A program made the translations under genes and the position numbers. Below are positions 23,031 through 33,926 of a stretch of 64,000 nt of DNA, one piece after another (the first letter of the stretch is position 1; each line of letters opens with the position of its first letter). Source of the stretch: Phoenix dactylifera (lineage: Eukaryota; Streptophyta; Magnoliopsida; Arecales; Arecaceae); the NCBI RefSeq assembly GCF_009389715.1, contig NC_052399.1:15255646-15319645 (forward strand). Direction: 5' to 3'. The notes under the pieces are model-generated. The model saw only the letters and a list, made by a program, of their open reading frames with translations. It was not told the DNA's origin and searched no databases.

Positions 23031-23222
23031 CTAGTTGTGTACATTCTTATATTTTTATTTTTTAAAAAAAATTACAGTGGGCATCTGAAGAAGTCTTAAA
23101 TCTAAATCATCAATTCCAGTCATCTGGCTAGTTGTACATTCTTATATTTTTATTTTTTTTAAAAAAATTACAGTGGGCATCTGAAGAAGTCTTAAATCTA
23201 AATCATCAATTCCAGTCATCTG
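23031..23222. repeat. 97-bp tandem duplication just 3' of the tRNA
   Basis: The sequence after the tRNA (CTAGTTG, a T-rich stretch, then CAGTGGGCATCTGAAGAAG to CAGTCATCTGG) is repeated at 23128-23222 with only small indels. Each copy includes the T-rich stretch that would terminate Pol III. Confidence 0.9.
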
Positions 23223-23393
23223 GAAATATTGAACAGCAAGTTTGTATGGAAGCCATTCGACCATAAGAGTTCAGAGAAACCAGTAACTTGTATAACTTTT
23301 GTTGGACGAGAGATCAAAAGATCACAGAAATTTTAAGAAAAAATGTGTATAATTGCATTGCTCTATCAAAATATTACTTTGGAGTTCTACTCA

Positions 23394-24340
23394 TCCTTTT
23401 TTTCTTTTTTTGTTTTTTTGGTACAACCACATCTTACTACATTTGGATGTGAGTATGCCACGAGCAATCAGAATGTAAAGCATGAGCGAGGCCTTACAAA
23501 ATGGGGCCAGTGCCATCCTATAAGAATGCCTCGGAGTAATGAGCTGTGAAGGAGGCGACACATTCCGCTGCACTGTTCGCCTCCCAAAATTTATGTGTGA
23601 CCCAGAATGAGTCGAGACTCTCCAGAAGGTGGCATATATCCCAGACCAGTAAGTATAGATTTGGCCTGGCACGCCCGCACCTAATCCACTCAATCATTGT
23701 GGCCGAATGAGCCTCCAAGAGTATCCGTTGAGTCCCCAAGTGCACTCTAGCATGAACGAAGCCCTTCCATGCCGCGCGCAGCTTTGCCACTAGGATAGAC
23801 TCATCAAATATGCGTCATCCCCTTGTCGTAATCAATCTGAGCTCTTGATCTCTGATCATAAAGCCAACACCATATCTGCCACCATCCTCTGAGATACTGT
23901 CGTCGAAGTTTACCTTGAAAAAACTAGAGGGTGGAGGCTCTCAGCCTACCATGAGTACTCGATCTTTACACTCAACACACATGCTAGATAGACTTGGGGC
24001 TTTCCTGTTATGTGTATGGTATATTTGTGTATGGTGCTATGCCTGCTCTGCTTGCTATAACTAGTTTTCTTCTTTGGTGATACAGAGCAATGCTCCAATG
24101 GTCCGATGCAGATGCTTCTGAATGCTGTTCATATAGCATTTTGCATTTTGTTTCATTTGACATTGCAATACGTCATTATCTGGGTTCCTAGCTATCCAGG
24201 ATGCTGCTTCCATTGTCCTCTCGAAATCTATTTCCATTTCAGACAGCCGTGACTTGAATACATGACACCCAATAATTAAATGAGAATTGTCCCCCAATCA
24301 AAATCTTGTATATGAATTTGCCAATTGGGCAAAGCAAGCA
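23394..24340 (-). mobile_element. LINE (L1-type) 3' remnant with RNase H domain
   Basis: On the minus strand, VNFDDSISEDGGRYGVGF, AKLRAAWKGF, ILLEAHSATMIEWIR and VTHKFWEANSAAECVASF match the RNase H domain at the C-terminus of plant LINE polyproteins. The frame is interrupted near 23815, where a TGA separates the first block from the rest. An A-rich tail lies at 23396-23419 (T-rich on the plus strand). The 5' part and reverse transcriptase are missing. Confidence 0.75.
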
Positions 24341-24536
24341 AAACTTGAGAGTCATATTCCGGTCAAAACCACATTAGAAAGTAGCATACTTTATGTTTTC
24401 TTTACTAGCAAAAATGCATGGCGAACAATCCTGCTTATGCAAGGAAATGGCAAAGAAGGCATGCAAATCAAAGAATGCGAAAAAAGGAATTGAGATTAGA
24501 AGAGACCAAAGAAAAAAGAATACTGCAGACGTTTTA

Positions 24537-26508
24537 TTAGGACTTCAATGGAATTGCCGGTGGTGGGACTGCTGTATATAGTGACCTTAGCTGCCTGTTA
24601 ATAAGCTTGCTTCGATGAACAACCACTTGCAGTTCCATGTCGTCCGACCACCATTGCTGCAACCCATGAGCTTCGATGAACTTCTGAGGGCCCTTGGACA
24701 TTACGAATAGCTTCGCCGCGGCATCTCCAATGTCTGGAGTCACATCTGCAGCAACCCCGGCACGATCGGTGTAATAACAGCAAATGTAGTCACTATTATT
24801 CACATACAGATGTGGCTCCCATTGCTTGGCCTCTGTACACAGTCTCCTCTGTCCAGGTTTCGAATCCTTCATCTCCTCACTGTCGAGCACAACCTCGCCA
24901 CCCAGAGGCAGCATTACAGCTCTGATTCTCTTCCAGATAGAACCAGCTTTCTCTCGTATAATTCTTAGACTCATGGCAAGAGAAACAGAGGGTGGGTTAA
25001 ACAAATGGCATTCCACAAACACCCCTTGCTTTGCCAGTGCTTTGCCTGCTTGGAGAGCAAAGCCAGCTCCCAGGGAATGCCCACCGATGCACACATTGCT
25101 GCTGCCAAACCTATCGACCACCAATTTCAATGCTCCCAAAGCTCCACCAAATCTAACAGAACCCTTTAAGCTCTCCCAAGCTAGGAACCGGAGATCATCC
25201 TCTAAATCTCTCCTTATCGTGGGGCTCTTGAGTAATGTACCCCTGAGAGCTAATACGGCCCTGGGAGCGCCGCTCGGCCTCATCAGTATGAAATCAGATA
25301 GAGCAGCGGAGCGGTCCCATTCTAGAATTGCACCATAGATGGAGCCATCCCTTTCATCTACTAGAGTCTGTGTCAGCTTGTACTTGAAGGGCTTCCACCA
25401 TTTCGGAGCAAGCCCGTTCTCCTCAGTTCTCTTATCCTGCCTGTCTAGTTCCAGCAAGTATACTGCTTGTATGAAACATGCGATCACCGTCCTCTTGTAA
25501 CTTGGATCCATCCTGGAAAAACAAATATATAGGACTAGGAGCTAGAGTTAGCACATTATTTTATCAGTGAATTTTGAGGCCCTCGAGCGGTCTAAGATAT
25601 TAAAATAGAAAACAAAGGGAGCATTCTGAAGGCAAATCACTTAAACTGAAATCTTTAATGGTTTAAAATTATCTATTAAAAATAGCCGTTAAGAAGGTCA
25701 CAAACAAGATTTACCACAATTTCTAGTCCGTGGGAGAGTGGCTTTTTCATATCCCATATAGGAATTTTCTTTTCCATGAACCAATAAAAAATTTATTTTT
25801 AATGGGTGGTGAAAAAGCCTGGAGACCCCAGTTAACAATTAAGATAATTATAAAATGTGAAAGAAATGTCCAAGAAAATGCGACCCAATGTCTCATTTTA
25901 ATCTTTGTTTACGCTATGTACTGAGCATTAGACAATCAGAGCTAAAAAAAGGTCAGGAAAACCTTGTCTTTACAAGATTCTCCTTGTACCATTCTACTTC
26001 AAACCCCATGGACCCCCAAACTTCTGGTCCTCTATTATCTCTCCTGTATGACTCCTGAAGAAACTGACCTAAATCGCCAATAAAACACCTAAATCTCCCA
26101 CAAGATGTAATGGTGAGCACTCCTTCAAGGAAAAAAAAAATCTCTCTTTTTATTGCTGGGAGAATGAGCGATAAGGAAGAGAAAATGGAAGCCACAATAA
26201 TCTCTTCCATCCATTTCCCCTATTAACATTCCCTTTCCCACATTTTCCCAGCAACCACGAAACTCCTTTCTAACAAACAAATTGAAAGAAAGAAATCGAC
26301 TTAGTAGAATCCAAATAAAAGAAGAAGAAGAATCTTTATGTGGGGCGAATAGAGAGACGAACCAGTTGGAGCGGATGAGATCTCTCCAGTTGGAGGAGGC
26401 GAGGTTGCGAGGACCCGATACGTGGAAGTCGTAGGGATGCCCCTCCACCTCCGCCGGTTCCTCTCCCTTGTTCCCATCTCCCGTCTCTTCTACCGCGCAC
26501 TCAGCCAT
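24537..26508 (-). CDS. Class 3 lipase-like alpha/beta hydrolase (At4g10955-type, 'GDSL esterase/lipase')
   Basis: Two exons, 26508-26363 and 25512-24537, with an 850-bp GT-AG intron joining in phase (DLIRSNW then MDPSYKRTVIACF). The protein is about 373 residues. It matches Arabidopsis At4g10955 from HPYDFHVSGPRN through RTVIACFIQAVYLLELDRQ and APKWWKPFKYKL. The nucleophile elbow is GGHSLGAGFAL, the GxSxG of class 3 lipases (PF01764); despite the common database name there is no GDSL block, so the name is misleading. No signal peptide is seen, suggesting a soluble protein, and the substrate is unknown. The start chosen is the ATG nearest the conserved region; an in-frame ATG at 26565 would add 19 residues. 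Serine esterase activity is inferred from the family. Confidence 0.93.
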
Positions 26509-26912
26509 GACGCCCGCCCCCTTGGTTTCCTCTTCTCCTTCTTCCCCTGCTCTTCTCTCTATCATTCTTCGTCCCCTGATCCGAGAGAGAGGCTGATCGA
26601 AGAAAGGAAGAACGAACACCGAGAACTCCGCTCACGAGGAGAGAACAACGGTCGAAGAAGGTATCAGTAGGGGGGGCTTCTTCTACTGCACTCTCCGCGT
26701 GGGGCTTGGCATGCGGCCTTTTCTTCGCTGAATAATTTAATCCTTCTTTGCCGGTGCGGTAGCGGTGCGGTAGCGGAACCGCGTGCAGATGTTTGAATTC
26801 GCAACGGTCGTCTTTGAACGCGAAGACCCGACTCGTTGCCGGAAGCGGGCTTCGGAGCCGTCTGGTTTCTAATGGAAGGGGCGATCGGATTTCGACGAGA
26901 TAGATCGCGCAC

Positions 26913-27091
26913 CGTTCATTGAATCAGATTATTTTGAGTGGGCCGAGCTTAACGGCTCCAATAAACGGTGCAACAGTAACGTTATAAAGGGCCGGGCCGT
27001 TCATTGAATCAGATTAATTTGACTTTTGACTTGGTGGAGGTTAACGGCTCTGATAAATGGTGCAACAGTAACGTTATAGAGGGCCGGGTTG
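26913..27091. repeat. 85-bp tandem duplication upstream of the lipase gene
   Basis: Two copies of a block running from CGTTCATTGAATCAGATTA through GGTGCAACAGTAACGTTATA to GGGCCGGG, starting at 26913 and 26998. The copies are about 85 percent alike and lie 400-580 bp upstream of the lipase start. Confidence 0.8.
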
Positions 27092-27654
27092 GCCCTTGCT
27101 TAGCTCCGAAGGTCCTATCATCCTTACGTTCACAATTAGTGATGATGATGATAGGCCAGCCTGGCGTTGTTTATTTTTTTTCCTCTGGCCAGCGTGGCCC
27201 TTTTCATTTTAGAGAAATTATTGCCTATATCGCATGCATCATCTAGTTGTGCACTATGCTAATTACTTATGCACACAGGAATGCGCCTCGGTAGCAATAA
27301 TTTTTTCTTATGGCACGGTGCCTAGCTTGATTTTTGATTAGGAGAGCTGGGATTTGCCATTTGGTTGCACAAAAATCTCATCTATAAAATATTTTTATTT
27401 TTTTATTTTTTAAAGCGTGTTCCAGATTTTAAACAACACATTATATCTCCAAGCAGTAGTTCAAAATTTAAAACATACCTCCTACTTTATATTATTTACT
27501 TTCTTTTGATATGGCCGAATGTACTCATGTTAGAGTTATATAAAAAAAGATTGCTATTATAACAGTTATTATCATGGTATTATAACAAAAAATAATAGGG
27601 AGTGACGACAAAATAATAGAATTATTTTTTTATTCATTTTCATTGAATAAGAAA

Positions 27655-28170
27655 CCGAGATGCGGCAGCTCTGCACCAGCTACTCCAAGAACCTCTGGTC
27701 GTCGACACCGTCACCATTCCAGAAGCTCTGGACACGCCTCTTCATATAGCTTCCTTGCTCGGCCACACTGACTTTGGCTGCAGAGATACTGAGGCTAATA
27801 CCAGGATCAGCCCGAGTTCGGGACGGGCGAATGTTTGCACCCACTGCACCTGGCTTCAGCCAAAGGACATGGGATGCTTCTTCACGCCTTTGCATGGGAT
27901 AAGGATGGGCGAATCCCTCTCCATTTGGCTGCAGCAAACAATCATGCATGTTGCTCTGCTGAAGGAATTATTGCAAGCTTATCAGTGTTTTAGCCAAGCG
28001 CTGACAGATAAAGGAGAGAGAGTCTTGCACTTGAGTGTGAAATATAACCAGTTTGAGGCGGCTAAGCTCGTCGTAGAAAACTTTTAAGAAGCTCATCAAC
28101 ATGAAGGATGAGAGTGGAAACAGAGCTTTGCAACTCGCTGCAGCTGCAGCTCGGGGAGACAGCATGGTAA
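27655..28170 (+). pseudogene. Ankyrin-repeat (PGG-domain family) pseudogene, 5' part
   Basis: Fragments LDTPLHIASLLGHTDF, AAEILRLIPGSARVRDGRMFAP, DKDGRIPLHLAAANNHA, LHLSVKYNQFEAAKLVVENF and NRALQLAAAAARGDSM are ankyrin units of the plant ankyrin/PGG membrane-protein family (ACD6-like). The frame shifts at about 27775, 27845, 27890 and 27955, and the coding region ends at a plausible donor (GCATG then GTAAATTAC). There is no start codon at the expected place. With the part at 35845 it forms one decayed gene split by the copia insertion. Confidence 0.8.
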
Positions 28171-28288
28171 ATTACATGCTTTCATAACGTACAAATCACC
28201 CGCGCGCGCAAGGAAGGTACACAGCTGATGTTTACTTTTTTCGTCACTCCTAATAACTTTTTTGTATGAAGTCTTTTTGATGGAGGTC

Positions 28289-28293
28289 TGCTC
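28289..28293 (+). repeat. Left target-site duplication of the copia element
   Basis: TGCTC, repeated exactly at 34930-34934. Confidence 0.85.
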
Positions 28294-29148
28294 TGTTAGA
28301 TTTTTATTAAATAATAATTAAAAGTTTTCATACTTAAAACATATATATTATGTATATATGTTAAGAAGGGAGTGTGGTGTGGATGGTTGGTGTGCCCGCT
28401 TGAGGTGCTTGAGGTAGGTGGTTCGAATCTCTGTTTCCTCCTTTTTTAAATCTCTCATATGGAGGATTTATTTACGTGAAGGCTCGGTTCTGTGCCTGTG
28501 CTCGTCCGACCCGACGGTCTTTGCGCTCGAGCCTGTGCTCGCTCGGCCCTGCTCGTCCGAGGTTCCTTGCACCTGTGCGACCCAGAGCTGAGGTCGTCCA
28601 AGAGACTGAGGCCCTGCTCGTCCGAGGTTCCTTGTGCCTATGCTCGTCCGAGGTGCCGAGACTGAGGTCGGACCACAGGTGCAATGAGCCCAGAGGAGCC
28701 GAGGTCGGACAACAGGTGCGATGAGCCAAGAGGCGCATGAGTCGTGCTTCGCACCCTTAGCACGAGGAGCCACGTCGCTTCCTCGATAGCACCTCTTTGC
28801 AACCGACCTCGCATCCGCTGGCCATACTCCCAGTGTTTTTTCAAACTTTCTTACCGGTTTTGACCGTTGGATCGGTTTTGGGTCGCGTCTGTCCCGAAGA
28901 AGTCTATAAATAGACCTCTTCGGATTAGACAGGAGACATATATAATTTGAAAGCAGAAAACTACTATTCTCCCTGTTTGCTATTTTTCTTTCAATCAACG
29001 GGCTTGCTGCATACTGATTCTGGGTTCGAAAGCTTCTTTGATCCGTGCAAATCATTGAGGCAGAAGGAACAGTGCGAGAGGCTGTTGTATCTCAGGAGTA
29101 GAACGCCATCCAAGCCTAGTGCACTGTAAGGCGGCGAAATGTACTTCA
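28294..29148 (+). repeat. 5' LTR core of the copia element
   Basis: Starts TGTTAG. Contains a tRNA-like block with a perfect-looking B box (GGTTCGAATCT at about 28421), a GC-rich internal repeat of GCTCGTCCGAGGTTCCTTG, and a TATA box (TATAAATA, 28905-28912) that would start the transcript near 28940. Confidence 0.88.
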
Positions 29149-29177
29149 AGAATGTTGGGAGATATCTACTTCAAGAA

Positions 29178-29335
29178 TGTTGGGAAAATACTGTCCCAGA
29201 AAATTTTAAATCTATAATACTCTACTTCAACAAATAATAGGCAGAAATAGGCTTATAGAAAATAAATAGAGAAAGTGGAAAAATGGAACCCGAGATGCTG
29301 AGGCGTGGTATGTTGGTCACTTTTCTTGAAGTAGA
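29178..29335 (+). repeat. 158-bp segment inverted relative to the 3' LTR end
   Basis: From TGTTGGGAAAATACTG to TTGAAGTAGA, this is the reverse complement of 34772-34929 with very few differences. It lies between the 5' LTR core and the polyprotein start. Confidence 0.9.
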
Positions 29336-29377
29336 TTTCTTCATACATATAATAGGCTAGTACTTAGAGTTACTCCA

Positions 29378-32300
29378 ATGGCCAATGCAAGTGACCCGGT
29401 TCCTCCTGAAAAATTTAATGGAAATAACTTTAAGCGTTGGAGACAGAAGATGGAAATCTTCTTAACCACACTTGGGTTATTTTCCATAATCTTTGACTCT
29501 CCTCCAAATGAGGAAGAGAATGAACCAGCTAGAACTTGTAATTTGGAGGAATTTAAGAAGAAAGACTACCTGTGTAGGGGAAGGATTCTGTCCTATCTTA
29601 CTGATCCCCTTTTTGATGTCTACTGCACTTTTAAAACCTCCAAGGAGATTTGGGATGATCTTAATAAGAAATATGGTATCCAAGATGCCGGAATGGACAA
29701 GTATGCTGCTAGTCAATTCCTGTCTTATAAGATGGTTGACACCAAGCCCGTAGTTGATCAAGCCCATGAGTTAACAGTGATTTATCATGAATTAGGCTTA
29801 AGGGGAATGGGTATAACTGAGAGCCTTCAAGTTGCTTGTACCATTGACAAGCTCCCACCTTCTTGGAAAGACTTTGGGTTATCCCTGAAACATAAAACCG
29901 AGGATATGACAATAAAAACTCTATTGTCTGCCATTAGGATCCAAGAACAACACCTTGAGAAAGATAATGAGCAACTCATGAATCCTGAGCTTCTAACCAA
30001 GGTGAACTTTGTAGAAGGCCAGAATAAGACCCATAAGTTCAAGAACTCCAAATTTGAAAAGGGTGGACCTAGAAACAAAAGGAAAAAGCCAAAACACCAT
30101 ATCAATAAGAATGATCGGAAGCCGATTTGCTACAATTGTGGGAAACTCGGTCATATGGCTCGAGTATGCCGGATGAAGAGGAAGAAGTATCAGAACTATG
30201 AACATGCGCCTTCTCAACCTGCAAATCCACAAACCAACGTGGTGCTATCCAGTATTGGTCCTACTAGTACTGATGATCGGTATGTAACTTTAAGTCCAGA
30301 ATTAAATTTGGCAATTTGCTCTACCGATTGGTTAGTGGATACAGGTGCGAATGTTCATATGTGTACTGATCATACCCTTTTTACTACTTATCAGGTCCGG
30401 AGTGGCCTAACAGTAACTATGGGGAACTCCACCTCGGCACGAGTGCTTGGAACTGGAAAAGTACTTCTAAGGCTTACGTCTGGAAATGTGCTTACACTAT
30501 TTAATGTGTACCATGTGCCCGATGGAAGGAGAAATCTGATCAGTGGATCTCTTCTAAATAGGAGTGGTTATTCTTTGTTATTTCAATCTAAGAAAGTGAT
30601 TATAACAAAGAATGGAACATTTGTAGGTAAAGGCTATGAGTGTGATGGCTTGTATGTAATAAATAATGTATCTTTGGATTTTCCTTCTGATAACAATAAT
30701 AAAATTGTGCTTTCAATATGTTCTTCATCTCTTTGGCATGCTAGATTAGGACATGTGAATAATAATACTATTAAAAGAATGATTAGCTCTGGTTTATTAC
30801 CTAATGTTTCATTAAATGAAAAGGAAAGGTGCCAAATTTGTGTTCAATCTAAACAACCTAGAAAACCATTTAAAATAATAAATAGAAATTCAACTTTATT
30901 AGAATTAATACATTCAGATGTATGTGATCTAAATGGAACTTTGACTAAAGGGAGTAGAAGGTATTTCATTACCTTCATAGATGATTATTCTAAGTATTGT
31001 CAAGTTTATTTAATGAAATCTAAAGATGAAGCATTTGAGATGTTTAAGACTTATAAATCTTTAGTAGAAAATCAACTTGACAAGAGAATAAAGATTCTCA
31101 GGTCAGACAGAGGAGAAGAATACACCTCTAATGACTTGAATGAATTCTGTAGAGTTAATGGAATTCTACATGAAGTTACACCTCCCTATTCACCTCAGTC
31201 TAATGGAGTGGCTGAAAGGAAAAATAGGACTCTGCAAGATATGGTAAGATCTTTGCTTGCCAACTCAAGTTTACCTGAGGTTTGGTGGGGGGAAGCAATG
31301 CTTACTGCATGTTTCCTGCTTAATAGGGTTCCATTTAAAGGTTCTAATGAATCTCCTTATGAACTTTGGAAAGGAAGAAAACCTAACCTAAACTTTGTAA
31401 AAGTTTGGGGTTGTTTGGCTAAGGTTAATATTCCTTTAATCAAGAAAAGAAAATTAGGACCTAATACTTTTGATGCTGTGTTTCTTGGTTATTCTCTTAA
31501 TAGTGTTACTTATAGGTTCTTAGTCATTAGTTCTGATATTAATGGCATAGAAAAGAATACTATAATTGAATCTAAAGATGCTTTTTTCTTTGAAGACATT
31601 TTTCCATTTAAGGATAAAATAGAAAAGCATGTAATAAATAGATCTAATGATGCATCTTGTAGTTCGCCATCTAATTCTCTAATTATTCCTAATAATGAAA
31701 ATGAAAATGAACTTAATGATATTAATGAACTTGGTAAAGGGAAAAGAATTAGGAAAAAGAAAGATTTTGGATCTGATTTCTATACTTTTATGGTTGAAGA
31801 TGATCCTAAAACTTATAAAGATGCTATGAACTCATTAGATTCTATGTTTTGGAAGGAAGCTATTAATAGTGAAATGAATTCACTTATGACTAATAAAACA
31901 TGGTTTTTAACTGACTTACCACCTGGTAGTAAGGCTATAGGTTGTAAATGGATATTTAAGAAGAAATTAAGACCTGATGGTTCTATTGAAAAATATAAAG
32001 CAAGATTAGTTGCTAAGGGCTTTTCTCAGAAAGAGGGTATTGACTACTTTGATACATATTCTCCTGTGACTAGGATAACCACAATTCGTACTTTAATTGC
32101 ACTGGCTTCAATCCATAATTTGATAATTCATCAAATGGATGTCAAGACTGCCTTCCTTCATGGTGATTTAGAGGAAGAGATCTATATGGATCAGCCAGAG
32201 GGATATGTGGCTCAAGGACAGGAAAGAAAAGTTTGTAGGTTAGTCAAATCCCTCTATGGTTTAAAACAAGCTCCTAAGCAATGGCATAAGAAATTTGATA

Positions 32301-33352
32301 AAATAATTGTTTCTTATGGCTTTAAAGCAAATGAATCAGATAAGTGCTTATATTCAAAGTTAGAAAATGATTCATGTATTATCTTGTGTTTATATGTTGA
32401 TGATATTTTAATTTTTGGTACTGATATGAATATGGTGACTGATATCAAAACTTTCTTATCTAATAATTTTGATATGAAAGATTTAGGTCAGGCAGAGGTA
32501 ATTCTTGGTAACAGGATTACCAGAATACCTGATGGTATAATTTTTGATCAATCACAATATATTGAGAAAATATTGAAGAAGTTTGATAAGTACAACTGTA
32601 AACCAGTGAGTACACCTTATGAGCATGGTTTGAACTTGAAGTGCAATAAAGGTGATCCAGTGGCCCAAGAGAAATATGCTCAAATTATTGGGACACTGAT
32701 GTATGTTGCAAATACAAGTAGACCTGACATTTCTTATGCTATAGGAAAGCTCAGTAGGTTTAATAGTTGCCCTAGTCTTAGTCACTGGGAAGCACTGGAT
32801 AGAGTACTTAGATACTTGAGAGGTACCATGTATTATGGTTTACATTACTCAAGATTTCCCGCTGTACTTGAAGGATACAGTGATGCTAGTTGGATCACTG
32901 ATTCAGTGAATCGAAAAGGAACTAGTGGATACATATTCATGTTGGGTGGTGCAGCTATTGCTTGGAGATCATCCAAACAAACTGTGATCACAAGATCCAC
33001 TATGGAGGCTGAGATTGTAGCCTTAGATTCTACAAGTCAAGAAGCAGAATGGTTTAAGAATCTTATGTCTGAAATACCTATTATGGAAAAGCCTATACCT
33101 GCTATCTCTTTGTTATGTGATAATGAAGCTGCAATTAATACCTGTAGAAATACTGAGTATAACAAGAGAAACAGAAGACACATTAGTGTGAGACATAAGA
33201 CTATTAGATACCTAATTAAAAATGGTATCATAACTTTGGAATTTGTTGGATCTAAAGATAACCTAGCAGATCCTTTAACTAAAGGACTGGCTAGAAGCAA
33301 AGTCATAGAAACATCAAAGGGGATGGGACTGAAACCCATAAGGAATCATTGA
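29378..33352 (+). CDS. Copia Gag-Pol polyprotein
   Basis: A 1324-residue polyprotein of a retrotransposon. Domain order is that of Ty1/copia: Gag with UBN2-like N-terminal half; zinc knuckle CYNCGKLGHMARVC at about residues 251-264; protease WLVDTGANVHMC at about 318-329; integrase HHCC (about 453-488) and catalytic core; reverse transcriptase (about 820-1060) with MDVKTAFLHGDL and YVDDIL; and RNase H (about 1165-1320) with STMEAEIVALD. The start is the first ATG in frame, with no spliced or frameshifted expression evident. Confidence 0.95.
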   Translation: MANASDPVPPEKFNGNNFKRWRQKMEIFLTTLGLFSIIFDSPPNEEENEPARTCNLEEFKKKDYLCRGRILSYLTDPLFDVYCTFKTSKEIWDDLNKKYGIQDAGMDKYAASQFLSYKMVDTKPVVDQAHELTVIYHELGLRGMGITESLQVACTIDKLPPSWKDFGLSLKHKTEDMTIKTLLSAIRIQEQHLEKDNEQLMNPELLTKVNFVEGQNKTHKFKNSKFEKGGPRNKRKKPKHHINKNDRKPICYNCGKLGHMARVCRMKRKKYQNYEHAPSQPANPQTNVVLSSIGPTSTDDRYVTLSPELNLAICSTDWLVDTGANVHMCTDHTLFTTYQVRSGLTVTMGNSTSARVLGTGKVLLRLTSGNVLTLFNVYHVPDGRRNLISGSLLNRSGYSLLFQSKKVIITKNGTFVGKGYECDGLYVINNVSLDFPSDNNNKIVLSICSSSLWHARLGHVNNNTIKRMISSGLLPNVSLNEKERCQICVQSKQPRKPFKIINRNSTLLELIHSDVCDLNGTLTKGSRRYFITFIDDYSKYCQVYLMKSKDEAFEMFKTYKSLVENQLDKRIKILRSDRGEEYTSNDLNEFCRVNGILHEVTPPYSPQSNGVAERKNRTLQDMVRSLLANSSLPEVWWGEAMLTACFLLNRVPFKGSNESPYELWKGRKPNLNFVKVWGCLAKVNIPLIKKRKLGPNTFDAVFLGYSLNSVTYRFLVISSDINGIEKNTIIESKDAFFFEDIFPFKDKIEKHVINRSNDASCSSPSNSLIIPNNENENELNDINELGKGKRIRKKKDFGSDFYTFMVEDDPKTYKDAMNSLDSMFWKEAINSEMNSLMTNKTWFLTDLPPGSKAIGCKWIFKKKLRPDGSIEKYKARLVAKGFSQKEGIDYFDTYSPVTRITTIRTLIALASIHNLIIHQMDVKTAFLHGDLEEEIYMDQPEGYVAQGQERKVCRLVKSLYGLKQAPKQWHKKFDKIIVSYGFKANESDKCLYSKLENDSCIILCLYVDDILIFGTDMNMVTDIKTFLSNNFDMKDLGQAEVILGNRITRIPDGIIFDQSQYIEKILKKFDKYNCKPVSTPYEHGLNLKCNKGDPVAQEKYAQIIGTLMYVANTSRPDISYAIGKLSRFNSCPSLSHWEALDRVLRYLRGTMYYGLHYSRFPAVLEGYSDASWITDSVNRKGTSGYIFMLGGAAIAWRSSKQTVITRSTMEAEIVALDSTSQEAEWFKNLMSEIPIMEKPIPAISLLCDNEAAINTCRNTEYNKRNRRHISVRHKTIRYLIKNGIITLEFVGSKDNLADPLTKGLARSKVIETSKGMGLKPIRNH

Positions 33353-33926
33353 CAATGGCAACCCAACCTATTCTCACTGGAGATCCCAAGATGAAAGGTT
33401 CAACGGGAAAAACAAGTTGTTTAATGATTAGTTAGCACTATAATAAAATGACTTTATGTCATTTGGTCTCTCCCTGTGATGTGAGTGCTAAATACAGCAG
33501 AGGTATACGGAAGAGTTTAAAACTCTGAATGAGTCCGAGTTTATGGCAAGGTGCTGTGCTGCGAGCACCCTTGGAGGACTCACCTATGTGAGTGTGACTG
33601 TGTGGCCACAGTCTATGGGGATAAGGGTTTAACCCCTAGAGCACTCATGAAACTGAGATATTGGTGCATAAGGCCAGAAAAAGCACCACCTATAATGAAC
33701 CCAGTATTTGCATTTGTCATGGGTGAAGTATATAGAAATCTGAACCAAAGGATTTGGTTCAAAGCTTTTTAGCTACCACTATACCTTTCAGATGAAAATA
33801 TACTTTCACTAGGTAAAGGTTCAAAGCTGCAAGCTACCTTTATTGAAGTCGTGACATAAACAAGCCCAGTTTGACTATTTTTTATTTTATATAGTTTTTG
33901 AAAACATTTTAATCAGGTGGGGGAAT

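Noticed and set aside
28468-29055. 195-codon frame in the copia LTR (repeated in the other LTR)
   Set aside because: It lies in LTR sequence over the GCTCGTCCGAGG repeats and has no domain; the duplication only reflects the two LTRs.
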